Positions 1-7,451 of a DNA stretch of 23,462 nucleotides are shown in pieces. The notes beneath the pieces were generated by a model that was not told where the DNA came from, did not search any database, and saw only the letters and a program-made list of their open reading frames with translations. A program made the position numbers and the translations under genes. Each line of letters begins with the position of its first letter. Positions within the stretch are counted from its first letter, which is position 1. Source of the DNA: Clostridiales bacterium UBA4644 (lineage in GTDB: Bacteria > Bacillota > Clostridia > Oscillospirales > Butyricicoccaceae); the NCBI GenBank assembly GCA_002405755.1, contig DHMK01000021.1, positions 1 through 23,462 of the forward strand, in the 5' to 3' direction.

Positions 1-695
1 TGCCCGTTGCTTCCGCCGGAGGGTTCCTCCGTGGACAGCACGATGTTCCGCAGCTGCGCCGTGGTATACTGCTCGTTGTCCTGCGCCTTCACCACGCCGC
101 CCAGCGTCCCCGCCGTGATCTGTCCCGCCCCGTGGGTGTGGCTCAGCGGAGCCTTCTGGGCCAGCAGCTGACTGTGGGCGTCTGCCGCCGCCGCATGGGC
201 CGCCAGCGCGCCGGCCGCCGACTGAACGGCCTCCGTTTTTGCCTGTGCCGCCATGGCGGCGCATACGGCCTGGGTCACCAATCCCTGCTGATTTACCGTC
301 ACCGCCACGGCTTCGCCGGGCAAAATGCTCTCCGTCAGATAAAAGGTCACGGTCAGGTCGGTCTCCGGCTCCACCGTCAGCGTCTCATCCATCCGGAAGA
401 GCTTGTAAAGCACCTCCGTCCCGTCCTGCTCTTTGGCATAAAGGCCGATCTCCCGCAGCACATATTCCTGCGCGGCATTCGAAGCGCTCAGCGCCGCCTG
501 CACCTGACAGTGCTGGCCGTCCGCCTCCTTGCGCAGCAGGGTCAGGTCCTGCTTCTTTTCCGCCAGCGCGGCGGCATCCGTCTCCGTCCGTCCTGCGCCG
601 GCCTCCGCCCGGGTCAGGATCAGGCCCGTTCCTCTGGCCAAAACGCCTGCCGCCAGCGCCGCGCCCGCCGTAGTATAGCATCCCGTCAATGTCAT
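1..695 (-). CDS. Phage tail-collar fibre protein, N-terminal part (cut by window edge)
   Basis: The reading frame opens with ATG at 695 and runs off the left edge with no stop, giving about 231 residues. The N-terminal region (residues 1-150) looks like the conserved tail-collar fibre head that anchors side fibres to the baseplate, with the typical stretch EIGLYAKEQDG around residue 83 followed by a beta-rich segment. After an alanine-rich, probably coiled-coil linker (about 143-180) comes the motif SHTHGAGQITAGTLGGVV, commonly seen before receptor-binding repeats of phage fibres. Its start overlaps the DUF2313-like gene's stop by 3 bases, so it is the last visible member of the contractile tail operon. 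By inference it binds the target cell surface; the receptor-binding tip lies outside the window. Confidence 0.8.
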   Translation of the reverse strand, partial: MTLTGCYTTAGAALAAGVLARGTGLILTRAEAGAGRTETDAAALAEKKQDLTLLRKEADGQHCQVQAALSASNAAQEYVLREIGLYAKEQDGTEVLYKLFRMDETLTVEPETDLTVTFYLTESILPGEAVAVTVNQQGLVTQAVCAAMAAQAKTEAVQSAAGALAAHAAAADAHSQLLAQKAPLSHTHGAGQITAGTLGGVVKAQDNEQYTTAQLRNIVLSTEEPSGGSNG

Positions 696-1234
696 ATCGT
701 TTCCTCCTTGGTGGTATGGATCTCCAGCGCCGCGCCCTGGATCATCACCCGTTTTCCCTGCGGCGCCGTCTCCGCCTGAAGCCTTGCCTGCAGAAGGCAC
801 TGCAGATGGGCCGGCGCCGCCTTCTGCATCGTCTTTTCCACAAGGCTCAGCCGGGAGGGCAGCATCCGGCTCCCCCGGATCGCCAGCCGCAGCGTCCGTC
901 CGGCAAAATCCTCCTGAATGGCGGCGCTTCCCTGGGTCAGCTGCTCCAGCAGCGCACAGAGCCGCCGGGGCGTGCAGGTCTCCATCTGGGCCAGCGCCAG
1001 AAGCGCCAGCACTCTTCTGGCCTCCAGACTCAGCCCGCCGCCGTTTTCCGCGCCCAGCTCCCGCTCCCACAGCGCGATCCCCGTCTCATCCGCCGTATGG
1101 ATCGCCAGCCGGCGGCAGGCCGCTCTTGCCTCCTGCTCCACGCGCTGAAGCTCCGGCTCAAGGGCGGAAAGGATCTCTCCCACGCCTCTTGTGCTGCCCA
1201 CGAAGGGCGGCAGCGTTTTTTTCAGATCAGCCAT
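692..1234 (-). CDS. DUF2313/YmfQ (XkdU)-like baseplate protein
   Basis: A 180-residue protein directly after baseplate J, where PBSX carries XkdU and where Mu-like phages carry gp48. The N-terminal half is helical and contains a segment (WERELG near residue 57) typical of YmfQ/DUF2313 proteins, followed by the helical repeat with ARRVLALLALAQMETCTPRRL. In related phages this protein caps or wedges the baseplate next to the fibre. It starts at ATG 1234, overlapping the last 8 bases of the baseplate J gene, and its stop overlaps the fibre start. The family call combines position, length and weak sequence resemblance, so the role is less certain than for the sheath or baseplate J. Confidence 0.75.
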   Translation of the reverse strand: MADLKKTLPPFVGSTRGVGEILSALEPELQRVEQEARAACRRLAIHTADETGIALWERELGAENGGGLSLEARRVLALLALAQMETCTPRRLCALLEQLTQGSAAIQEDFAGRTLRLAIRGSRMLPSRLSLVEKTMQKAAPAHLQCLLQARLQAETAPQGKRVMIQGAALEIHTTKEETI

Positions 1235-2021
1235 TCTGTCCTTCCTCCGTCAGCGTCACCGTTCCGGCCTTGGCATAGCTCCCGGCGGAAAGGCTGAGGT
1301 TTTCCGCCTTTCCGTTGATGCGCACCTCCGAAACATCCGCCGCTCCGGCGCAGCTCACCAGCAGTCCGATGATCCGGTTCAGGCTCACCAGCCTTCCTCC
1401 GCTTTTCAGCCGCACACCGTTCAGATATTCCTCCAGCCGCGTCAAAAAGCTCTGCTTCACAGTCTCCAGCGCGGCAGTCCCGTCCAGCGTCACCGCCGCC
1501 GTCACATTCAGCGCCACGGCCTGTGCCTCCTGCGCCAAAACATCCGCGCCCACCGGCCTCTGCTCCTCCAGAAAGGCCTGCACCCGCTGCTGCAGTCCCT
1601 CCGCCGCGCCCTCTGCGGGCACATAATAAACGTCCACCGTTCCGTTTCCCCGGGCCAGCGGGACGACGCCCGCCGCCGCCACGCCCTCCACGGAAAGGGC
1701 CCACGCTTCATAGTCCGCCGCGTTGCCGCTGGCGCCCCGACCCCGGATCCATTCCAGCGCCCGCTGCCGCAGCTCCCGGTCGCTTTCGCCGGTCTTCCGG
1801 CTCAGGCCAAAGTTCCCGCAGACAGCGTCCAGCCATTCCCCCTCCGCCGAGGAAAGAAAGCCCCGCTGGGTGACGGTATCCATCTCCTGCGACCAGATCC
1901 TGGCCAGCTCCGCCGCCACGGCCTGCAGGATATCTCCCGCAAAGGTGCCCTCCATGGTGCTGACGCCGGAGCGCATGCTCTCCCGCAGTCTGCCCAGAAT
2001 GGCGTCAAAATCATAATTCAC
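1227..2021 (-). CDS. xkdT: Baseplate J / gp47-like protein (XkdT-like)
   Basis: A 264-residue protein resembling the baseplate J (gp47, P2 gpJ) family, which forms the baseplate wedge linking hub and fibres and drives conformational change on contraction. The N-terminus reads FDAILGRLRESM; a family-typical region follows with LSSAEGEWLDAVCGNFGL near residue 56 and a trend towards RALEWIRGRGASGNAADYEAWAL near 87-109, which matches the usual GT..DYE.WA pattern. It is shorter than the roughly 350 residues usual for XkdT. It uses a GTG start at 2021 with a GAGG ribosome site 7 bases upstream, and GTGA overlaps the preceding stop. No alternative ATG lies in the correct place. Confidence 0.88.
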   Translation of the reverse strand: MNYDFDAILGRLRESMRSGVSTMEGTFAGDILQAVAAELARIWSQEMDTVTQRGFLSSAEGEWLDAVCGNFGLSRKTGESDRELRQRALEWIRGRGASGNAADYEAWALSVEGVAAAGVVPLARGNGTVDVYYVPAEGAAEGLQQRVQAFLEEQRPVGADVLAQEAQAVALNVTAAVTLDGTAALETVKQSFLTRLEEYLNGVRLKSGGRLVSLNRIIGLLVSCAGAADVSEVRINGKAENLSLSAGSYAKAGTVTLTEEGQNG

Positions 2022-2428
2022 AGTGTTACCTCGCTCTCCGCCGTCAGCGCGCCGTAAACGGTCTTCACCGTAAAGGCGGCCTTCAGCCCGCTTTTCTCCC
2101 GTGTGAAGGAAAACCGCTCCACACTGGTGATATAGGGGCAGACCCGCAGCGCCTCCCGCACCATCCGGGCCAGCCGGTTTTCCGCCTCCGGCAGCGCCAG
2201 CCCCGCCAGCTTCATCAGCTGATTTCCGTAGCTGCCGGTGTGTGCGGCATAGACGAACCGGGCGTTTTCCGGCTGCAGCGCCCGCCAGATCCAGATCTTC
2301 ACCGCATCCCGCCCGGAAACATATCGGAAGTCTCCGTTTTCCATCACCGGCTGCCCGGTGACCGGATCCGTCTCAAGCTCCCGAAGCAGCGGCAGCTCCG
2401 CCGCCGTTTTCTTGGCAAAAAACGCCAT
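2018..2428 (-). CDS. xkdS: DUF2634 (XkdS-like) baseplate protein
   Basis: A 136-residue protein with the features of DUF2634/XkdS, a gp25-like baseplate wedge component of contractile tails. Recognisable pieces are an early ETDPVTGQPV, the conserved AVKIWIWRALQ near residue 47, and YGNQL around residue 70, all characteristic of this family. I chose ATG 2428, which lies 7 bases after an AAGGAG site; GTG at 2434 (adding two residues) is an alternative that would overlap the preceding stop as GTGA, the pattern used elsewhere in this operon. It sits between XkdR-like and baseplate J genes, as in PBSX. Confidence 0.88.
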   Translation of the reverse strand: MAFFAKKTAAELPLLRELETDPVTGQPVMENGDFRYVSGRDAVKIWIWRALQPENARFVYAAHTGSYGNQLMKLAGLALPEAENRLARMVREALRVCPYITSVERFSFTREKSGLKAAFTVKTVYGALTAESEVTL

Positions 2429-2430
2429 TT

Positions 2431-2682
2431 TCACGCTCCTTCCAGCTGCGTCAGGCGACACAGCGCATACATGCCCTCCGGGCCCTCCAGACAAAGCAGC
2501 AGCGCGCCTGCCGGCAGCGCCCTGAGCGACAGCTCCGCGGCCCGTCCCTGCAGCCCGCAGCCTTGCCCCTGCGCCGCCACGACGCCCGTTTCCGGATCGG
2601 TCAGCTCCGCCGTGACCAGCCGCCAGCCGTCCTCCTGCGGCCGCAGCAGCTCCGCCAGCCGGTAAAAGGGATCTCCCGTCAT
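2431..2682 (-). CDS. DUF2577 (XkdR)-like small protein
   Basis: An 83-residue protein starting MTGDPFYRLAELLRP at ATG 2682, which overlaps the upstream hub gene stop as ATGA and has GGAGGG just upstream. Longer versions of the frame are unsupported because they would run deep into the hub gene. Position between the XkdQ-like and XkdS-like genes and its small, beta-rich composition match XkdR (DUF2577), a protein of unknown exact role in the baseplate. The sequence itself is weakly diagnostic; the call depends mainly on order and size. Confidence 0.7.
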   Translation of the reverse strand: MTGDPFYRLAELLRPQEDGWRLVTAELTDPETGVVAAQGQGCGLQGRAAELSLRALPAGALLLCLEGPEGMYALCRLTQLEGA

Positions 2683-3575
2683 ATACCCTCCATCTCCAGT
2701 TCCGTGGTCTTTTTTCCGCCGCCGCAGCAAAGCCGCACCGCCGTGACCGCATAGTCGCCGTAAGCGCCCGCCATAGGCCGGTCCAGCGTCACCCGCTGCC
2801 CGCACCGGACGGCATACAGCCCCTCCAATACAGCGCTTGCCTCCCGCTTCAGGCCCCGAAGTCCATCCGCCGCCTGCTCCCGCAGCACGGCGTAGCCCGA
2901 AGAAGGATGCTCCGTTTTCTGCCGCAGCCCCTGCTGCGCCAGTCCCTCCGGGTCACCGGCCTCCGCCAGGACCTGTTTCCCGCCGCAGACCAACACCCGG
3001 TTCACCGCGTCCTCCGCCGTGCTTTTTGCCGTCAGCGCCAGCAGCTTCCCGCCATCCAATACGGCGCGGCTCTCGCCCACGGCCGCCACGCAGATCTTTC
3101 CCTCCCGGTATTCCACCGCGTAGCCCTCGCCATAGACCTGCCGGATGCCCCGGTAAGCGCTCCTGCCGCAGAGCGCTCCCAGTCGGGTGAGCTGTCCGCT
3201 GCCCTCCGCCAGCGTCCCCGGCTCCAGGCCGCATTCCCTGCAAAGGGCCGCCGCGATCTCCGCCGGCGTTCCCTCCAGCGGTCCATAGCACTGGCACCGG
3301 GCCAGCCGCGCCGCCGGATCAAAGCACTGCAGGCTCAGTGTCAGCGCCGCCGCATCAAATCGGATGGTCTCCACCGTGCCGAAAAACAGCTGGGTCTCCC
3401 CCTCCAGGACCTCCAGCGTCTCGCCGCAGGAGGGATTGAGCTTGGGCAGCCGCCCGTCCTCCGGCGCGCAGACTGCCCAAACGGTCGCCTCCATCCCGGC
3501 GGCGGCCCGATCCTTCTCCAGGACCACCCGGGTACACAGCCCGGTGATCTCCCGCTCCGCCAGCCATACCGTCAT
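2679..3575 (-). CDS. xkdQ: XkdQ/gpD-like baseplate hub protein
   Basis: A 298-residue protein occupying the XkdQ slot. XkdQ-type proteins are equivalents of P2 gpD and T4 gp27: they form the trimeric baseplate hub at the end of the tail tube. The sequence begins MTVWLAEREITGLCTRVVLE and has the early beta-barrel layout of hub proteins (FFGTVETIRFDA near residue 65), a middle segment with PAEIAAALCRECGL, and a C-terminal barrel with GQRVTLDRP. The start at ATG 3575 is fixed by an ATGA overlap with the LysM gene; a further in-frame upstream start is rejected because it would overlap that gene by about 75 bases. No lysozyme domain is seen. Confidence 0.82.
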   Translation of the reverse strand: MTVWLAEREITGLCTRVVLEKDRAAAGMEATVWAVCAPEDGRLPKLNPSCGETLEVLEGETQLFFGTVETIRFDAAALTLSLQCFDPAARLARCQCYGPLEGTPAEIAAALCRECGLEPGTLAEGSGQLTRLGALCGRSAYRGIRQVYGEGYAVEYREGKICVAAVGESRAVLDGGKLLALTAKSTAEDAVNRVLVCGGKQVLAEAGDPEGLAQQGLRQKTEHPSSGYAVLREQAADGLRGLKREASAVLEGLYAVRCGQRVTLDRPMAGAYGDYAVTAVRLCCGGGKKTTELEMEGI

Positions 3576-4204
3576 GTGAGCCAGATCTCCTTCCCCTTGG
3601 GCAGCCCGTGGGGATCGCTGATGCCGTTGCGCCGGGCCAGCTCCTTCCACCGGCTCCCGTCGCCCAGCAGGCGGCGGGAAATGGCCCAGAGATCCTCTCC
3701 CTGCCCCGTGATATAGACCGCCGGCGTTTCCCGTTCATCCGCCCGGACCAGCAGCCCTCCCGCGCCCTGCAGCGCAGCGCCGTTCTCTCCCAGCGAAAGA
3801 AACCGGTATTCCTTCAGCAGGATCACGATGCCCACGTCCGCATCCCCCTCCTGCAGGCTCTGCCGCAGCTCCGCAAGGAGAAACAGCTCGTCCAGCTCCG
3901 TCCCGGAGATCATCAGCCGCACCGGCGTTCCGTTCTCCTTCCATTGCCGCAGCAGCGCCAGCGCCTCCTCCGGCGCGGTGCCCCGGTAAAACCGGGAGCC
4001 CTCTCCCGGCAGAAAGGTCTCCAGCGTTACCTGCGTCAGCCCCTTCCCCCGGGCCGCCTGAATGCTCTCTCCGTCAATGGTCTGATACCGCAGCAGGTTT
4101 TGCGGCCGGGAGATCACCACATTTCTGGGGTTCACCGGCAGCTCCAGCCGGTTGTCCCCCTCATCGCTCTGCTGCAGAACCATGGTCCTCGTCTTATACG
4201 CCAT
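3572..4204 (-). CDS. xkdP: LysM-containing baseplate protein (XkdP-like)
   Basis: A 210-residue protein matching XkdP-type proteins, which connect tube and hub and often carry a LysM module. The N-terminal part has the pattern LELPVNPRNVVIS, and the C-terminal 50 residues (about 162-210) form a LysM-like module: YITGQGEDLWAISRRLLGDGS, then WKELARRNGI and ending with LPKGKEIWL. The start at ATG 4204 has GAGGAGG 4 bases upstream. In PBSX this gene follows the tape measure gene; here it follows the tail assembly chaperone with only 26 intervening bases. It probably sits at the distal end of the tube in the assembled particle. Confidence 0.9.
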   Translation of the reverse strand: MAYKTRTMVLQQSDEGDNRLELPVNPRNVVISRPQNLLRYQTIDGESIQAARGKGLTQVTLETFLPGEGSRFYRGTAPEEALALLRQWKENGTPVRLMISGTELDELFLLAELRQSLQEGDADVGIVILLKEYRFLSLGENGAALQGAGGLLVRADERETPAVYITGQGEDLWAISRRLLGDGSRWKELARRNGISDPHGLPKGKEIWLT

Positions 4205-4230
4205 AAGTCCTCCTCTTTGTTCTTATCGCT

Positions 4231-4806
4231 TTACTGATTGGCTGCGGCGGAGACCAGCCGCCGGGCAAAGACCCGCGCCAGCTCCAAAACGGCGTCCTCG
4301 CCGCGCTCCTCCTCCTGCCGGGAAAAGAGCTGCCGCAGCCCATATTTCTCCCGCTCCGTCTGCTCCGGTTCGCCTTCCGGCTCCGTCTCCTCCGTCTCCT
4401 CCGGCAGACTCTGCCAGAAGGGCGTCTCCCCGGCCGAAAGCGCCAGCGTCCGTTCTCCCTCCGGGCCCTCCTCCAAAAGGCTCACCTGCGCGCCTGCCGC
4501 GCCGCTCTTTTCCAAAATCGCGCCGCCCGCCGCCAGAATATCGCCGTAGGCCAGCCGCCGGGTGATGTCAAAGCTCATGGCCAGCGCTCCCTGCAGCCTG
4601 AGCTGCTCTCCCGCCTGCCGCAAGGCGTCGCAGGAAAGATACAGCGCATACCGCAGGCCCTTTTCGCCGCCCATCCGGCGGCATTCCTCCACCTCGTCCG
4701 CCTGCAGCGGCCGGCACCGGGCCTCCAGCCCCAACCGCTGGAACTGCAGGGAAAACTCCGCCTGCTCCGCGCCCAGCGCCGCGGCCCACTGCTCTGCCGT
4801 GCTCAT
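4231..4806 (-). CDS. XkdN-like tail assembly chaperone
   Basis: A 191-residue protein immediately after the tail tube gene. Residues 1-90 resemble tail assembly chaperones: charged helices with ADEVEECRRMGGEKGLRYALYL near residues 36-57. In known phages these proteins bind the tape measure protein and keep it soluble during tail polymerisation. Residues about 135-191 form a strongly acidic then basic extension (ETEPEGEPEQTEREKYG, and a terminal helix VLELARVFARRL). The start at ATG 4806 overlaps the tube stop as ATGA. No tape measure gene follows, which is odd for a chaperone. I looked for a conventional slippery heptamer for the usual frameshift product and saw none. Confidence 0.7.
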   Translation of the reverse strand: MSTAEQWAAALGAEQAEFSLQFQRLGLEARCRPLQADEVEECRRMGGEKGLRYALYLSCDALRQAGEQLRLQGALAMSFDITRRLAYGDILAAGGAILEKSGAAGAQVSLLEEGPEGERTLALSAGETPFWQSLPEETEETEPEGEPEQTEREKYGLRQLFSRQEEERGEDAVLELARVFARRLVSAAANQ

Positions 4807-5255
4807 ACCAGCGCCTCTGTGACGCCAATGGCGGAAAGCTGCTTCAGATCGCCGGGCAAAAAACGGAAGGGCACCGTCTGCTCGTTCACCTTGCCCGCCG
4901 CATAGTTCACCAGCGGCAGGCTCTCCAGCGCCACATTATCCACGCTGTAGCGCTCCTCCTCGCCGTTGACGCTGTCCGGATCCTTCAGCGCCGTGGTGAT
5001 GGTCACCCGGATATCCTTTCCCTCGGCGGCCCCCTCCACGATGTCAAAAAACCGGCTGAACACCTGCCGCAGCCGCAGCTGGCCCTCGCCCCGCCAGCCG
5101 GTGATCTTGGAATCCACATCCATGCCGATCTGCACGTCGCTGCGCTGCATTTTAATGGTCATCTGAATGCCGCTGGCCTCCGCGATGCGGCTGCCGTCCA
5201 CCCAGATCTCCGCAAAAGAGCCGGAAAGGACCCGGCTCGCGCTCCATGCTGCCAT
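4803..5255 (-). CDS. xkdM: Contractile tail tube protein (XkdM-like)
   Basis: A 150-residue protein of the XkdM family, the inner tube that stacks as hexamers inside the sheath. Recognisable features are the start SGSFAEIWVDGSRIAEA, the block IQMTIKMQRSDVQIG near residues 30-44, and the stretch KDIRVTITTALKDPD around 79-93, with a C-terminal FRFLPGDLKQLS. The length matches the family (about 147 residues in PBSX). It lies directly downstream of the sheath with a 12-base gap that carries GGAGGAG, and overlaps the chaperone start. Together with the sheath it identifies the tail as contractile. Confidence 0.92.
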   Translation of the reverse strand: MAAWSASRVLSGSFAEIWVDGSRIAEASGIQMTIKMQRSDVQIGMDVDSKITGWRGEGQLRLRQVFSRFFDIVEGAAEGKDIRVTITTALKDPDSVNGEEERYSVDNVALESLPLVNYAAGKVNEQTVPFRFLPGDLKQLSAIGVTEALV

Positions 5256-5267
5256 GCTTCTCCTCCT

Positions 5268-6317
5268 TTACATGCTGATCTCAAAGGTCAGATCCTCCAT
5301 GGCGTCTGCAAACCGCAGATTTGCCCGGAGAAACACCTGGCTGCCGGTATTGGCGGAAAGGATGGCCGTATCGCTCAGCGCGGCGGTGTCCACGCCCCGG
5401 CCCTCCAGCCAGCGCTTCTGCGCCTCAAAGTCCACCGACGCCGTGTTGCGCCGTCCCGTATCCAAAACGCTGCCCTCCAGCCCGGCAAAATAGCTGTTGA
5501 TGGCCGTTACCAGCAGCAGCTTGGAATCATAGTCGTTGAGCACCTTCCCCACATATTCGCTCTCAAACACGCCTCTGATATCCGCCCGGATCAGATCCAC
5601 GCCCTCCGCGATCTTGATCTTCTGAAAGGCGCTGTCTCCCGGCTGAGAAAGGGTGGTCAGGCTGGTAACGGCCCGGGCGATGCGCGCGCCCTCGCTGCCC
5701 TGGTCCAGGATCAGCCTGCCTGCGGCGATATCCGCCTCCTCATCCTCGCTGCGCACAAAGCCCGTGACCTCCGGCAGCGAATAATAGGTGGCGCTCTCCC
5801 GCAGGGAAAGCCCCGCCAGAATGCCGGCGATGCGGGCGCAGTAATCCGCCGTATCCACGGTCTCCGTCTTTCCCTCCAGCAGAACGGTGATGCCCTGGGT
5901 GGTCAGATTGACGATGCCGGCGCAGTCCGGCCCCGTTTCGCTGCTGACCACGGCCCGCAGCGGCCGGCCCTCCGCCCGCTTGCTTTTGACAAAGGCCGTC
6001 ACCGTCTGCGCATCCATCTGCGGCGCACAGAGCCAGCCGCCCTCCGCCGCCGGAGCACACCGTGCCAGCGCCGCCGCCTCCTCCCCCTTGGGATAAAGGT
6101 AAAGCAGCACCCTGGCCGGCCCGCCCAGAAAGCACAGCCGCAAAAGTCTCCGGCAGTCCTCCTCCAGTCCGGCGTTCTCCGCCTGCTCCGCCTCGGAAAA
6201 GCTGTAAAGCTCCGCCTTCTCGCCCTCCGCCAGCAAGACCGCCTGTCCCCGGGCGCTTCGGCGCACAGCGCTGCTGCCCGCCGTTCTGAAATTGATGATG
6301 ATCTGGGGCAAGCCCAT
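5268..6317 (-). CDS. xkdK: Contractile tail sheath protein (XkdK-like)
   Basis: A 349-residue tail sheath protein. It starts GLPQIIINFRTAGSSAVRRSARG, with the common sheath opening in which the chain reads I-N-F-x-x-x-x-x-S-A-x-x-R. Residues 170-230 contain the conserved S-x-T-Y-Y-x-L-P-E-V and a polyacidic EDEEADIAAGRLIL, followed by the C-terminal sheath domain with AEGVDLIRADIR, KVLNDYDSKLLLVTAINSYF and a terminal FEISM. Sheath subunits contract on triggering and push the tube through the target envelope. PBSX XkdK is about 466 residues, so this version is compact and probably lacks a surface domain. It starts at ATG 6317 with a GGAGG site 8 bases upstream. Confidence 0.93.
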   Translation of the reverse strand: MGLPQIIINFRTAGSSAVRRSARGQAVLLAEGEKAELYSFSEAEQAENAGLEEDCRRLLRLCFLGGPARVLLYLYPKGEEAAALARCAPAAEGGWLCAPQMDAQTVTAFVKSKRAEGRPLRAVVSSETGPDCAGIVNLTTQGITVLLEGKTETVDTADYCARIAGILAGLSLRESATYYSLPEVTGFVRSEDEEADIAAGRLILDQGSEGARIARAVTSLTTLSQPGDSAFQKIKIAEGVDLIRADIRGVFESEYVGKVLNDYDSKLLLVTAINSYFAGLEGSVLDTGRRNTASVDFEAQKRWLEGRGVDTAALSDTAILSANTGSQVFLRANLRFADAMEDLTFEISM

Positions 6318-6320
6318 CTC

Positions 6321-6767
6321 TCATTCCTCCTTTTCCGTTTCCATGGTCAGCGAGAGCGCGCCCATTTTCTCCGCCGTCTCGCCGCCCTCCGCGCCGCTTC
6401 CGCCGGGCGCATCATAAAACTCCAGCGAAAACCGCACCTGCGGCAGCTGACCGCTGCTGATCTCGCTCTCCAGCGCTGCGGGGCAGAGCTTCCGCTCGCC
6501 CAGCGCAAAGCCCTCCGCCGCCGCACGCTCCAGCTGGTCCAGCAGGCGCATGCCCTCTTCTCTTCCCCGCCGGGAGGAGGGGTAGCAGGTGAGCGTCACC
6601 TGCACCCGCCGCCGGATCTGCCTGCTTCCCAGCTCCGTCTCGCCGGAGACCTCCGCCAGACAGCAGGGATACGCCGGATTCTCGATCCGTCCCGCCAACA
6701 CCGGCGTTCCCGTCCGCCGGGTGAGCGTCTCTGCGATCTGCCGCGCCATTTCCCAAAGGCCCATCAT
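6321..6767 (-). CDS. Tail terminator-like protein (DUF6838/YqbJ-type)
   Basis: A 148-residue protein just upstream of the sheath, in the position of tail terminator or neck proteins. The N-terminal helix (MARQIAETLTRRTG) is followed by a strand containing VLAGRIENPAYPCCLAEV and then RVQVTLTCYP, a helix, and a final strand RFSLEFYD before a flexible acidic tail. This layout matches small proteins that cap the tail end nearest the head and stop tube growth. Two tandem ATG codons (6767 and 6764) are possible; the first overlaps the previous stop as ATGA. The family assignment is by fold pattern and order, not by a specific motif. Confidence 0.7.
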   Translation of the reverse strand: MMGLWEMARQIAETLTRRTGTPVLAGRIENPAYPCCLAEVSGETELGSRQIRRRVQVTLTCYPSSRRGREEGMRLLDQLERAAAEGFALGERKLCPAALESEISSGQLPQVRFSLEFYDAPGGSGAEGGETAEKMGALSLTMETEKEE

Positions 6768-7114
6768 GTCTCCGTCACCTCCTGGATCTCCACTGCTGCC
6801 AGCGCAAAGCTCTCATATCCCAGCGACGCGCTGCAGATCCCCCGGTATTTCTGTCCCTCCCGCAGGATCTCCGCCCGGTCGCCGGCCAGAAGCCTCGTCC
6901 CCTTCGGGAGATAAAGCATCATCCGAAAGCCGCTCTCCGTCGCCCCGGCCAGCTCGCTCCGCAGCCGGGGAGCCGCCATATGGCTGCCCCGGGAAAGGGC
7001 GCAGGGCAGCGCCTCATAGATCTGCGCCGTCTGATACCCTTCCCCGTCCCAGACCTGCCTGAAAAAATCTCCCCGGTCCGTCATGGTCTCCCGCAGGATC
7101 TCATGCTCCAGCAT
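6764..7114 (-). CDS. Head completion / head-tail joining protein, hypothetical
   Basis: A 116-residue protein starting MLEHEILRETMTDRGDF at ATG 7114, inside the 3' end of the preceding gene (14-base overlap). An AAGGAG lies about 11 bases upstream and GGGAG closer. The sequence is predicted beta-rich with GTRLLAGDRAEI and GQKYRGICSASLGYESFALAAVEIQEV at the C-terminus, similar in size and pattern to neck or stopper proteins that join head and tail in siphoviruses and myoviruses (XkdI-like position). I do not recognise a specific family, so the role is inferred from its place between connector and terminator. Confidence 0.6.
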   Translation of the reverse strand: MLEHEILRETMTDRGDFFRQVWDGEGYQTAQIYEALPCALSRGSHMAAPRLRSELAGATESGFRMMLYLPKGTRLLAGDRAEILREGQKYRGICSASLGYESFALAAVEIQEVTET

Positions 7115-7451
7115 CCCGCTCCCAGCTCCTTTCCGGGCTGCGCAGCCGGACGAAGGGGGCCAGCAGCGCTTCAAACGAGGGCTGCTGCCGGTCGTAGGTG
7201 ATGGCGGTGTCGCCCCGCTTCACCGAGCTCACCGGCCGCTCCGTCCCCTCCCGGAAAAGCCGCGCCAGCAAGACCGCCAGCGCATCCTCCATCTCCTCCG
7301 GAATGTCCCTCCGGCCGCAATGCCCCAGCGCATGGGCGGCCAGCGTCTCCAGCAGCGCCGTCTCCCGCTCCGCCGGCAGCTCCAGCCCCGCGATCGCCCG
7401 CGCCCGCTGTCGGATGCGCTCCGCGCCGCCCTCTGCAAATCCGGCGCTCAT
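7101..7451 (-). CDS. Head-tail connector (gp6-like adaptor), probable
   Basis: A 116-residue, mostly helical protein that follows the capsid gene with an ATGA overlap. The helices EGGAERIRQRARAIAGL and LLETLAAHALGHCGR are followed by MEDALAVLLARLFREG and then VSSVKRGDTAITYD near residue 75. A helical body followed by S-V-K-R-G-D-T-x-I-x-Y is what head-tail adaptor proteins of the gp6/YqbG type look like. These bind the portal ring of the head. In this window no portal gene is present, so its partner must be encoded elsewhere or be missing. Confidence 0.68.
   Translation of the reverse strand: MSAGFAEGGAERIRQRARAIAGLELPAERETALLETLAAHALGHCGRRDIPEEMEDALAVLLARLFREGTERPVSSVKRGDTAITYDRQQPSFEALLAPFVRLRSPERSWERDAGA

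Noticed and set aside
4231..4806. Programmed frameshift in the chaperone gene
   Set aside because: No clear slippery heptamer and no second open frame long enough downstream, since the LysM gene begins 26 bases later.
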